Shown here one piece after another: positions 23,033 to 30,184 of a DNA stretch of 32,479 nucleotides. This stretch comes from an uncultured Candidatus Saccharibacteria bacterium. GTDB taxonomy: Bacteria > Patescibacteriota > Saccharimonadia > Saccharimonadales > Saccharimonadaceae. A program made the translations under genes and the position numbers. The DNA is taken from contig CAMPBO010000005.1 in assembly GCA_946638615.1 (NCBI GenBank), positions 1 to 32,479 on the forward strand, read 5' to 3'. A model generated the notes under the pieces. The model worked only from the letters and a program-made list of their open reading frames with translations. It was not told the DNA's origin and ran no database searches. How positions within the stretch are numbered: position 1 is the stretch's first letter; every line of letters begins with the position of its first letter.

Positions 23033-23272
23033 TTATATTATTGTATCACGATTTTTATAAACATAAGCTAAATCTGAATGATATTTTTTGAGTTCTTTGT
23101 AAACGAGTCTTTTTAAATCTTTATCGGTAATGATAGACTTGTTCTGAAGTGATTTTTGTACGCTTTTTAAGATTTCGTCAATAAAACTTTCAGCAGCGCC
23201 GACTGGTATGTTCAGGGCACGGGCATCAATTTTAAGTTCTTGACGGAGAGATTTTTCGTCAAATAGTTTCAT
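23033..23272 (-). CDS. Small ATP-cone-like protein, 79 residues
   Basis: Helical 79-residue protein. ARALNIPVGAAESFIDEILK and then ITDKDLKRLVYKELKKYHSD with LAYVYKNRD resemble the C-terminal two thirds of an ATP-cone. That is the regulatory nucleotide-binding domain of ribonucleotide reductase and NrdR, whose usual ending is dvAkaYilYR. The N-terminal V-KRDG strand motif of a full ATP-cone is not visible, so nucleotide binding is uncertain. It overlaps the upstream membrane-protein gene by 4 bases and lies 1 base before the flavoprotein gene, so the three are translationally coupled. Confidence 0.6.
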   Translation of the reverse strand: MKLFDEKSLRQELKIDARALNIPVGAAESFIDEILKSVQKSLQNKSIITDKDLKRLVYKELKKYHSDLAYVYKNRDTII

Positions 23273-23967
23273 ATGATAAATTCTCCGATTAATATTATTG
23301 CGATTAAAAGATAAAGAAGGCTAGGAAAAATACGGAAAAAAGTTTGGTTTTTAATACGAAGACGTAAAAAATCAGCAAAATTATGATTGGTTCTAAAAAA
23401 AGCATGAACGGCAAAAAGTGGGCAGACAGTAGAAAGAGCATAAAACATAATAAGTCCTGCATAGGGGAGTGGCGAAGGATTGATATTACTAATAGCGAGG
23501 ATGGAAATAAAATATAATGGCAAAGAAAAAACTAATTCTGGAACGTGAGCGATAAAACCGAAAACGAAAGCGTCAGAACGACGTTTGATAAATTTAGGCT
23601 GGGTGATTAATTTTGTGGCGGTTTTTCTGGAGATAAAAAGTTTGCCTTTTTTGCGAAAGTAGAGAAAAAAAGTAGCAATGCTCAGAGCCAAAAAAATACC
23701 AGCAAGTATCCAAATAAGGATAGAATTATTGAGATTGATAACAAAAATTGGTAAAGTCCAAATAATCATGGTGATAAGAAAGAGAATTAAAGTAACCATG
23801 GTTTCGGCGCCAAGAATAAAGAAAAGACTAAGATCGTCGGCTTTTTTGCGAGAATATTTGCCAGAAACATAATGAAAAAAATTAGCAAAAACACTTGGTA
23901 CAAGGACTAAAAAAGATGAAATAAGCATAGACAAGACCAAAATTCCCAAAGAGATAAAAACGCTCAT
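23269..23967 (-). CDS. Polytopic membrane protein, unknown
   Basis: 232 residues from the chosen start. About six hydrophobic segments (roughly 1-25, 46-70, 76-95, 140-165, 170-190, 210-232) are separated by basic cytosolic loops (KYSRKKADD, FRKKGKLFISRKT, KFIKRRSD). Size and topology recall LysE- or DsbD-type transporters, but no signature is convincing. It heads the operon with the ATP-cone-like protein and the cysteine-free flavoprotein, so it could be their membrane partner. The ATG at 23967 is preferred to 24012 because TGCTATAAT (23974-23982) sits 6 bases upstream. Confidence 0.7.
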   Translation of the reverse strand: MSVFISLGILVLSMLISSFLVLVPSVFANFFHYVSGKYSRKKADDLSLFFILGAETMVTLILFLITMIIWTLPIFVINLNNSILIWILAGIFLALSIATFFLYFRKKGKLFISRKTATKLITQPKFIKRRSDAFVFGFIAHVPELVFSLPLYFISILAISNINPSPLPYAGLIMFYALSTVCPLFAVHAFFRTNHNFADFLRLRIKNQTFFRIFPSLLYLLIAIILIGEFII

Positions 23968-23973
23968 GCTTTT

Positions 23974-23982
23974 ATTATAGCA
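23974..23982 (-). promoter_or_regulatory. Extended -10 promoter of the flavoprotein operon
   Basis: Minus-strand TGCTATAAT with a 6-base gap to ATG 23967. Confidence 0.75.
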
Positions 23983-23991
23983 CAAAGAGGG

Positions 23992-24020
23992 TTGCAATTC
24001 CACTAAGAGCATGCTAGCTT
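23992..24020 (+). promoter_or_regulatory. Weak promoter of the lamin-tail surface protein
   Basis: TTGCAA, a 17-base spacer and TAGCTT preceded by TGC, with the usual 6-base gap to ATG 24027. It is poorer than the other boxes but identical in spacing. Confidence 0.5.
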
Positions 24021-24026
24021 GGCGTC

Positions 24027-25397
24027 ATGAAAAAAATTTTGAGAATTTTGGCGGTGACGTTAGGGATGAATTTTATGATGGTTTTTGTATTTTTGGGTCA
24101 GGTTTTTGCTGAAGATTTGAAAAATAACCAAATCCCAGAATTATATATTAAGGCTATTAATCCTGGATATACTGTGGAAGAAAAAAATAATGTCGGAGAA
24201 ATGATAGAAATTGCCCGTAAAAAATCCGATGAACCGATTTTGCTCGCTGGAGCCACTGTAGGCTATACTAATTCAAGCGGGAACAGCACTATTTTGTTTG
24301 AGTTTCCCGAGAACAGTTGGATGACTGGCGAGAGTATCCTCCTTCGCTTAGCCAGCTCGCCGATGAGCGAGCTGGCAAACGTGAATTATACAAAGACGTT
24401 AGCTTTTAAGGCGGGGGTAAATCTAAGTATAGATGGTGAAGTGGTGGATGAAGTTTGCTGGACTAGCAAGGATGGGTGTTATGCAGAATTTAAGTCAAGC
24501 AACCCAACAACTCTAGTGCGGAATCTGGAAACAGGTGGGTTTGAGCATATGCTTGAATACGAGTTTAAATATGATGCGGAAGCATATAGAGTGGAAAAAG
24601 ATGAAGAAAAAGAAATCGTGAGCCAATGTAAGGGATTAATCTTTTCGGAAATCTTAAGTTATTATGAGAATTCACAGTCAGAGCAATTTATTGAGCTGCA
24701 TAATACTTTGGCGGAGCAGATTTTGTTGGACGGATGCAAAGTCCGTTATAAAAATAAAACATATGATTTAACTGGAGTAGTGCGGGCAGAAGAATATTAT
24801 AAGTATTTACCTACATTTAGTTTAACGAAAAATCCAACTAATGTTGGTGTCTTGGAAATAATTGACACAGATGGAACGGTAGTTAATAAGCTAAACTATC
24901 CTAATGGGCAGAGAAAGGGAGCCTCTTATGCCTTAATTGGCTACGATGATTCAGGCGCGGAACTTTGGCGGACGACTTATGCTCCAACTCCAGGAGAAGC
25001 GAATAATTATCAAGAATTTAAAACTTGCGAGGAGGGTAAAGTGATAAATGAGGCGACGGGTAATTGTGTAAAAATTACAAGTGTGGCTGAAAAAATTTGT
25101 CTAGAAGGGCAATATTTAAATATTTTGACTGGGCGATGCAAAAAATATGAAGAAACAGCAGAAAAGACTTGCAAAGAGGGATATTATTTAAATCCTGAGA
25201 CTGGACGATGTCGAAAAGTTCAAGAGAATAACGGGGCAGAATATAAATTGGTAACTGAAAATTATGAACGAGAGTCTTCTTTCGTGGCATTATATTTGAT
25301 TATTGCGGCTATAATCGTAGGGCTAGGATATTTGGTTTACGAATTTAGACGTGAGATTCTAAAGTTTTGGCGTAAAGTTTTTCGACGATTTCGTTAA
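24027..25397 (+). CDS. Surface protein with lamin-tail domains and Cys repeats, C-terminal anchor
   Basis: 456 residues. A signal peptide (about 1-28, ending VFAED) leads to two lamin-tail-like beta domains. The first is about 38-150, with GEMIEIARK and a GATVGYTN strand. The second is about 200-330, with IFSEILSYY, EQFIELHN and APTPGEANNY. Three short repeats of the type C-x-EG-x-Y/V-x-N-x-x-TG-x-C follow (about 333-400: KTCEEGKVINEATGNC, ICLEGQYLNILTGRC, KTCKEGYYLNPETGRC). A transmembrane helix (about 415-437) and a basic tail end the protein. The repeats probably form small disulfide-bonded stalks holding the beta domains away from the cell. The last 53 bp overlap the convergent adenylate-kinase-like gene. 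Confidence 0.85.
   Translation: MKKILRILAVTLGMNFMMVFVFLGQVFAEDLKNNQIPELYIKAINPGYTVEEKNNVGEMIEIARKKSDEPILLAGATVGYTNSSGNSTILFEFPENSWMTGESILLRLASSPMSELANVNYTKTLAFKAGVNLSIDGEVVDEVCWTSKDGCYAEFKSSNPTTLVRNLETGGFEHMLEYEFKYDAEAYRVEKDEEKEIVSQCKGLIFSEILSYYENSQSEQFIELHNTLAEQILLDGCKVRYKNKTYDLTGVVRAEEYYKYLPTFSLTKNPTNVGVLEIIDTDGTVVNKLNYPNGQRKGASYALIGYDDSGAELWRTTYAPTPGEANNYQEFKTCEEGKVINEATGNCVKITSVAEKICLEGQYLNILTGRCKKYEETAEKTCKEGYYLNPETGRCRKVQENNGAEYKLVTENYERESSFVALYLIIAAIIVGLGYLVYEFRREILKFWRKVFRRFR
24351..24376. repeat. GC-rich perfect hairpin inside a coding region
   Basis: GCCAGCTCGC/GCGAGCTGGC, 10-bp arms and a 6-base loop, inside the AT-rich lamin-tail gene. It is in frame and encodes ASSPMSELA. It is much more GC-rich than the surrounding codons. 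Confidence 0.7.
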
Positions 25398-25968
25398 AGA
25401 CATCATCACGGGATTGGTTGCCGTTAATTTCAATTAGGAGATTGAGACTCCTGTAGTGTTGAAGAACAGGAAGAGTCTTTTCATGAAATTCTTGAAGACG
25501 AGTATGAAAAATTTCAATATTACTGTCATCTTCACGTTCCCCACGATCGTTAAGAATTTTAGAAGTTTCAAAACGGTTTTTGGCTTCTTCTTCGGAGATA
25601 TTGAGAAAAATAACAGCCTTAATATTGTGACCAGCTCCAGCGGCAACGGACATAACTTGATTTTCTTCGCCAGACCAGCGACCAATAGAAGAAAGAATTA
25701 AAGGATAACCAAAAAGATCACGACGTTCAAAATATGGCAAAACCCATTCGTAAAAAATATTAGTAGGAACAAGAGCGCCTTTTGATGAATATTTTTGTTT
25801 AGTTTCTGCTTCCATAGCGCGAATAATCATGCCTGAAGATAAGAATTTGGCATTTAGGGCTTCGGCGAGACGAACACCTTGAGTGTCTTTGCCTGACATG
25901 GGCAATCCAAAGATATTGATTGAGCCAGTGTCAAGCCAGGTTTTGATAGTTTCGAGTTTTGCTTCCAT
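25345..25968 (-). CDS. Adenylate-kinase-like nucleoside monophosphate kinase
   Basis: 207 residues. The P-loop is FGLPMSGKDTQG (about 20-31), matching the adenylate kinase GxPGxGKGTQ with Asp in place of Gly. An NMP-binding region with LSSGMIIRA follows the loop. DRGEREDD (about 143-150) supplies the C-terminal arginines of the R-x-D-D type. Lid residues are reduced to a short loop, as in short-type kinases. It should phosphorylate AMP or a related NMP, but the substrate is uncertain because the NMP-binding part is divergent. A classical adk could exist elsewhere. The 3' end overlaps the lamin-tail gene by 53 bp. Leaderless promoter with a 7-base gap. Confidence 0.85.
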   Translation of the reverse strand: MEAKLETIKTWLDTGSINIFGLPMSGKDTQGVRLAEALNAKFLSSGMIIRAMEAETKQKYSSKGALVPTNIFYEWVLPYFERRDLFGYPLILSSIGRWSGEENQVMSVAAGAGHNIKAVIFLNISEEEAKNRFETSKILNDRGEREDDSNIEIFHTRLQEFHEKTLPVLQHYRSLNLLIEINGNQSRDDVFNEIVEKLYAKTLESHV

Positions 25969-25975
25969 ACTATGT

Positions 25976-25984
25976 ATTATAACA
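25976..25984 (-). promoter_or_regulatory. Extended -10 promoter of the kinase gene
   Basis: Minus-strand TGTTATAAT with a 7-base gap to ATG 25968. It is 26 bp from the CIRCE of divergent hrcA. Confidence 0.72.
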
Positions 25985-26010
25985 TGTTCTAAAGATTGAT
26001 GTTTTGAGGA

Positions 26011-26037
26011 TTAGCACTCTTTACTTTTTAGTGCTAA
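26011..26037 (+). promoter_or_regulatory. CIRCE operator of hrcA-grpE
   Basis: TTAGCACTC-N9-TAGTGCTAA, one mismatch from perfect. It lies just upstream of the -10 box, where a -35 would be, so HrcA would block its own promoter. Confidence 0.95.
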
Positions 26038-26042
26038 TTTTA

Positions 26043-26048
26043 TATAAT
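26043..26048 (+). promoter_or_regulatory. -10 box of hrcA
   Basis: TATAAT with a 6-base gap to ATG 26055. It fixes the start downstream of the operator; the in-frame ATG at 26004 is upstream of the CIRCE and rejected. Confidence 0.8.
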
Positions 26049-26054
26049 ATAGAT

Positions 26055-26819
26055 ATGGAAATTACTCGACGTCAGAAAGAAATTCTTTGTCAAATTATCG
26101 AAGAATACGCTGAGACGGCTTCGCCTGTAGGGAGTGTGACGCTTGCGAAATTATTTGGGGTTTCTTCTGCTACGATACGTGCAGAGATGGCTCGTCTTGA
26201 GGTTTTGGGACTAATTGCTCAGCCACATACTTCGGCGGGAAGAGTGCCGACGGATGCTGGCTATAGATTCTATGTAAACGCTTTAAATAGAGAAGAAAGC
26301 GAGTATGAAAACGCCTTATATGAATATGTGATGCCAGAATCTCGAATGCTTGAGGAGAGTAATTTGAAGCGGGGTATGCATGCGCTAGAAGTGAGGGTTA
26401 GTTCGCAGTCACGAGCAGATGCGGCGATTCGAGGGGCGGTGGATGCTTTGGTGGAGTTAACGGGAAATTTGGGACTCGCAACGATAGGCGAACAGCTTTA
26501 TCTTGCGGGGATATCGAGACTTTTTACACAGCCTGAATTTGGTGATACTAGGAGAGTCCAGTCGGTGGCTAAATTATTAGATAATTTGGAGCCATGGCTT
26601 AGAGAAGCGGCACCAGGTGAGGCTTTAAACATCTTTATCGGTCAAGAAAATCCAATTGGTAGGAATTCGGAGGTATCGTTGATTATTTCAAAGTTTCGTT
26701 CGCCGTTTTCGGATAAAAGTTATATCGGAGTGTTAGGGCCAACGAGGCAGAATTATTCAAGAGTAATGTCGCTGGTTCGACATGCTGGGAATATGCTAGA
26801 AGAAATTTTGGAGGATTAA
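26055..26819 (+). CDS. hrcA: Heat-inducible transcriptional repressor HrcA (short form)
   Basis: 254 residues, against about 340 in the usual family. The N-terminal winged helix (about 1-75) is intact: RQKEILCQIIEEY, SATIRAEMARLE and GLIAQPHTSAGRVPTDAGYR. The C-terminal GAF-like core (about 145-254) keeps IFIGQENPI, SLIISKFR and IGVLGPTRQNYSRV. The missing length comes from the middle, where the inserted dimerization domain normally lies. HrcA binds CIRCE and is stabilised by chaperonin or nucleotide; the three CIRCE sites in the window are its expected targets. It is co-transcribed with grpE, 1 base downstream. Confidence 0.97.
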   Translation: MEITRRQKEILCQIIEEYAETASPVGSVTLAKLFGVSSATIRAEMARLEVLGLIAQPHTSAGRVPTDAGYRFYVNALNREESEYENALYEYVMPESRMLEESNLKRGMHALEVRVSSQSRADAAIRGAVDALVELTGNLGLATIGEQLYLAGISRLFTQPEFGDTRRVQSVAKLLDNLEPWLREAAPGEALNIFIGQENPIGRNSEVSLIISKFRSPFSDKSYIGVLGPTRQNYSRVMSLVRHAGNMLEEILED

Positions 26820-26820
26820 A

Positions 26821-27237
26821 ATGAAAGAAAAAAAGATTGATGAAAAAGTTGTAGAACTTACGAATGACTTACAGAGAACGCGAGCAGATTTTGAAAATTA
26901 TCGTAAGCAAGTAGAAAATCAGAAGGAGAATGAGAAAAAGGCAACTCGACTAGCCACGGTGTATAAAGTGTTGCCTTTGCTTGATGATTTGGATCGAGCA
27001 ATCGGCGCTTATGCGGAACTAAAACCGTTGGAAAAATCACTAGCTAAGACCTTGGAGAGCTTGGAACTTAAAAAAATTGATTCTAGCGTAGGCGTGGAAT
27101 TTAACCCAGATTTGTTTGAAGCGGTGATGGTAGAAGGGGATGGTGAAAAAGAAATGGTAGCAGAGACACTCCGACCAGGGTATTATTATGGCGGCGAGGT
27201 ACTAAGACCAGCGATGGTAAAAGTAAAGCGGGGTTAG
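26821..27237 (+). CDS. grpE: Nucleotide exchange factor GrpE (short form)
   Basis: 138 residues; many GrpE proteins are 180-200. The N-terminal coiled coil is short (about 5-45, ELTNDLQRTRADFENYRKQ). The hinge and four-helix part keep VLPLLDDLDRAI (about 51-62), and the C-terminal beta-wing (about 95-138) contains VGVEFNPDLFEAVM and LRPGYYYGGEVLRPAMVKV. It releases ADP from DnaK. Dimer formation through the coiled coil is likely. The acidic unstructured N-terminus of longer GrpEs is absent. Its ATG follows the hrcA stop by one base, so it is coupled to hrcA and under the same CIRCE control. dnaK is elsewhere. Confidence 0.96.
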   Translation: MKEKKIDEKVVELTNDLQRTRADFENYRKQVENQKENEKKATRLATVYKVLPLLDDLDRAIGAYAELKPLEKSLAKTLESLELKKIDSSVGVEFNPDLFEAVMVEGDGEKEMVAETLRPGYYYGGEVLRPAMVKVKRG

Positions 27238-27352
27238 GGGTTCCGTGGGGGGTGTTACTTTAGTACAAAAAACTCAAATTTATGAAGCATAATCTTCTTG
27301 TGTTTTAAACATAATTACTATATTATATATAATATAAAAGCTGTAATAGGCC

Positions 27353-27502
27353 ATGGGCCAGGGTGAGAGCGGCTTCTTTTGGGCCCCTACTTGGTACAAT
27401 ACCTACCGCATGAGGGTCCTCTACATGGGTACTAGTAATATCGACCCTAGCGACTACAACATCTGGTACTACGGATTTAGCGTACGTTGTATAGTTAAGT
27501 AG
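27353..27502 (+). pseudogene. Orphan 3' end of a FISUMP-domain gene
   Basis: Fifty codons encode GQGESGFFWAPTWY then a central region and GFSVRCIVK before TAG. It aligns with the last part of the FISUMP protein at 3-1553 (GGEKGIYWSST ... HSLRCVAK), matching the invariant aromatic-W/SLRC pattern. A TAG stop at 27347-27349 precedes it in frame, so only the C-terminal quarter of the domain exists. Base composition and codons (CTAC, GACCCT, CGC) are like the first gene and unlike grpE and rplY. It lies in the 27238-27625 gap. The gap otherwise shows only AT-rich promoter-like DNA (TATAAT at 27328-27333) and no other gene. It is a recombination remnant or a silent cassette. Confidence 0.75.
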
Positions 27503-27625
27503 TTCCTTATTCTTCCTTGCACGGTGATATTTCTACCGCCGCTTACCCCAGCTGCGTCAGGAATGATGATTTTACTTTTTCGTATAGGAGTGATAAACTT
27601 AAAGAATAAGTTAAAAGGATAAAAT

Positions 27626-28300
27626 ATGGCTGAATATAAATTAACGCTAGAAAAGCGTGAGTTGACTGGTAAAAAATTAAGTACACTTAGGGCTAAAGGA
27701 TTTATTCCATCGGTAGTTTATGGTGGTAAAGAGCCTGTATTAATGGCATCTGAGTATGTAGCAACCGAAAAAGTTCTAACGAAAGCTGGCTATCATTCGC
27801 CAATTGATCTTGATATGGCTGGAAAAAAGCAGCTTGCAATCGTAAAGAGTGCGCATATCGACCCAGTTTCTCGCAAGATTATCAATATTGAATTTCAAGC
27901 GATTTCGGCAAAAGAGGTAGTTGAAGCAACGACGCCAATAGTCGTTGTAAATTTCGAAGCTTCAGAAGCGTCGAAAACTTATCATTTTGCTTTGACTCAA
28001 GCAATTGAAGAACTCGCAGTAAAAGCGAAGCCAGCAGATTTGCCAAAAAGTCTCGAAATTGATGCGTCGAATTTGAAAGAAGTTGACGATAAATTAACAA
28101 TTTCTGATATTATACTTCCTAATGGTGTTGAATTTGCTGATAAGGAACTTGACCCTGAGCAAGTAGTAGCATCACTTTATGATCCAGCTCTCGAAGCTGA
28201 AAAGCGTGAGGCTGAAGCAGAAGAGCCTGCAGTTGAAGCTGCCGATGTTCCAGCAGATAATGGTACTAAACCTGAAGCTGAAGCCGAAAAAGCTGAATAA
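27626..28300 (+). CDS. rplY: Ribosomal protein bL25, CTC/TL5 form
   Basis: 224 residues, the long CTC type. The N-terminal 5S rRNA-binding L25 domain (about 1-92) includes TGKKLSTLRAKGFIPSVVYG. The C-terminal TL5 beta domain (about 95-185) follows with VNFEASEAS and VDDKLTISDIILPNGVEF. The Glu/Ala-rich acidic tail (about 190-224) is low complexity. A Shine-Dalgarno sequence AAAAGGA stands 6 bases before the ATG. The stop directly abuts the stop of the convergent aldolase gene with no spacer. Its terminator lies 27 bases further, inside that gene. Confidence 0.97.
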   Translation: MAEYKLTLEKRELTGKKLSTLRAKGFIPSVVYGGKEPVLMASEYVATEKVLTKAGYHSPIDLDMAGKKQLAIVKSAHIDPVSRKIINIEFQAISAKEVVEATTPIVVVNFEASEASKTYHFALTQAIEELAVKAKPADLPKSLEIDASNLKEVDDKLTISDIILPNGVEFADKELDPEQVVASLYDPALEAEKREAEAEEPAVEAADVPADNGTKPEAEAEKAE

Positions 28301-30184
28301 TTATAAAACTTCAATATTTGCGATGAGCCTGTCAAGAAAAGCTTGACGGGCTTTTTCGCTGTTATCTGGATTGCCGGCCCAAGCGTAAAGGGCGGGATCT
28401 TGCAAAGCGCGAGCAAAAGAGAAGGTAACAGGCCAAGGGAAAGGGCCGTTTTTGACGATTTCGGCGAGGTTTTCGGTAGCTTGCTCTTCTGTCTGCCCCC
28501 CAGAAAGGAAGACGATACCAGCAAGTTCTGTAGGAACGTGATTTTTTAAGACCTCGGCGGTAGCTTGACCGACGACTTCGGGAGTGGACTGTTTTAGCCA
28601 TTTTTTACCAGCTAGAATCATATTAACTTTGAGAATACAAGCTTTCAGGTTAACTTGCTTTTCTTTGAGATCCTCAAAAAGTACGTCTAGAATATGACTG
28701 GTAACTTCGGCGGATTTTTCGATTGGGTAATTACCGTCGTAGACGACTTCTGGTTCAACAATGGGGACAATGTTAGCGGATTGGCAGATAGAAGCGTAAT
28801 CGGCTAGGATACGACAGTTTTCGGCGATGGCGGTATCAGTGGGGGTGAGAAGCTCGCCATCATCAGTGAGAGTAATATTAAAAGCGGTGCGCCATTTGGC
28901 AAAGCGCAGTCCCATTTGATAGTATTCTTCAAGACGAGATTTCAAGTTATCTAGACCTTTGGTGTAAGTCTCAATAGTGTCTGCTGGAAGGTTGGGGTAG
29001 ATTTCGCTCAGTGGAGCAAGACCTTCGTCAACTTTGATGCCTGGAATGATGCACCTACTAGTGAGATATTTGACAATATTTTGGCCATTACTAGTAGTAC
29101 CACGAGCGGTTTCGTCAAAAAGAATGATGCCGCTTAAATATTTCTCGATTTCGGGGGTAGAGAAAAAGAGGTTGCGATAATATTGGCGATTGTCGTAGGT
29201 GTCTTCGATGTTTAGCTGAGCGAATTTCTTTTTGATGGAGCCACCAGATTCGTCGGCGGCGAGGATGCCTTTTTTGTCAATTACTAGGCTTGCAGCAATG
29301 AGTTCGAGCCCATCATTAGAACTTAAGGTGGAAGCGATTTCTTTAAGTTTGTCGAGAGGGAGAACATCGTTTACTTTGGCGTTTTCGATGTTAGCGCGAG
29401 CGAGTTTGAGACTTTGTTCGACCGAAAGCCCTAAAATAAAACTGCCTAGTACTGTAGCAGATAAAATGGAATAAGCCGAAAGATGAGTGAGAGTATCGAT
29501 ATGTCCAACAGTGATGCGCTCTGTGATGTCGAGATAAGAAAGTTGGTTTTCGGAGAGATGAATGATTTTTGATGGTGAAATAGAAGCAATTTTAGATGTG
29601 AAATCAGACGTAGCAAGCGCGTAAGGATTTTCCGATTGGTCTTTGTTGTTTTCGAGAAAAACCAAATCGGCTCTTAGTAAGAGTGGGGCGAGATTTTCGC
29701 TGTTTTGAGGATGGATATAGAGAACTAGTTTGGTCTTTGAAGAAAGTTCGAGGTAGGCTTGGATTTTTTTGACGGAATCTGGACTAAGATTGGCAGAGCG
29801 GTCGACAAAAAGATAATCAATAGCTTCGGTGGGAGATTGAAAAACAGTCTCTTTAAATTGGCTAGGAGCAAAATATGTTACTTGATTATCTGCAATCAAT
29901 AAATAACGATAGGCGGAAGGAAAAATTTCAAAAGACGATTGTTCGGTTAAAAAATCAAGTTTGGAATTAGAAATAGTAGCAGAAAGTCCTAGCTTTTGAA
30001 GGACCTCAAGAGAAACGGCGGCGCCACCAAAACTACTATCACGATTAAAAAAGTTGTGTTTACTGGCATTAAAACTAAGATTTAGCCATTTAGTGCCGTT
30101 ACGATCGGTTTCAAAAAACTCAGACCGAGTATCGAGATTAAGATAGACATCTTTAGTAATGTTGCCCACCACTACAATGTTCAT
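28301..30184 (-). CDS. PfkB-type pseudokinase fused to class I fructose-bisphosphate aldolase
   Basis: 627 residues. Residues about 1-290 have the ribokinase/PfkB fold (IVVVGNITKDVYLNL, FGGAAVSLEVLQKLGL). The catalytic DTxGAGD motif is replaced by IDTLTHLSAYSILSA, so the base Asp is gone. Residues about 295-627 are a full-length class I aldolase. LAADESGGS corresponds to the substrate-phosphate region, IPGIKVDEG and FAKWR carry active-site lysines, and IVEPEV supplies the acid. ILKVNM carries the Schiff-base lysine, and FLSGGQTEE and FSFARALQ bind phosphate. Aldolase activity is expected. The N-terminal part may be regulatory or a scaffold. The start overlaps the HAD gene stop (ATGA) with AGGAG 6 bases before the ATG. 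Confidence 0.93.
   Translation of the reverse strand: MNIVVVGNITKDVYLNLDTRSEFFETDRNGTKWLNLSFNASKHNFFNRDSSFGGAAVSLEVLQKLGLSATISNSKLDFLTEQSSFEIFPSAYRYLLIADNQVTYFAPSQFKETVFQSPTEAIDYLFVDRSANLSPDSVKKIQAYLELSSKTKLVLYIHPQNSENLAPLLLRADLVFLENNKDQSENPYALATSDFTSKIASISPSKIIHLSENQLSYLDITERITVGHIDTLTHLSAYSILSATVLGSFILGLSVEQSLKLARANIENAKVNDVLPLDKLKEIASTLSSNDGLELIAASLVIDKKGILAADESGGSIKKKFAQLNIEDTYDNRQYYRNLFFSTPEIEKYLSGIILFDETARGTTSNGQNIVKYLTSRCIIPGIKVDEGLAPLSEIYPNLPADTIETYTKGLDNLKSRLEEYYQMGLRFAKWRTAFNITLTDDGELLTPTDTAIAENCRILADYASICQSANIVPIVEPEVVYDGNYPIEKSAEVTSHILDVLFEDLKEKQVNLKACILKVNMILAGKKWLKQSTPEVVGQATAEVLKNHVPTELAGIVFLSGGQTEEQATENLAEIVKNGPFPWPVTFSFARALQDPALYAWAGNPDNSEKARQAFLDRLIANIEVL
28327..28356 (+). 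terminator. rplY terminator inside the aldolase coding region
   Basis: Stem GCCTGTCAAG/CTTGACGGGC (one G-U pair) with loop AAAAG followed by five T. It acts on the plus strand although these bases encode the C-terminus of the convergent aldolase fusion. Confidence 0.85.

Noticed and set aside
28177-29474. Frames opposite the aldolase fusion and rplY end
   Set aside because: Shadows of coding sequence on the other strand without promoters or recognisable domains.
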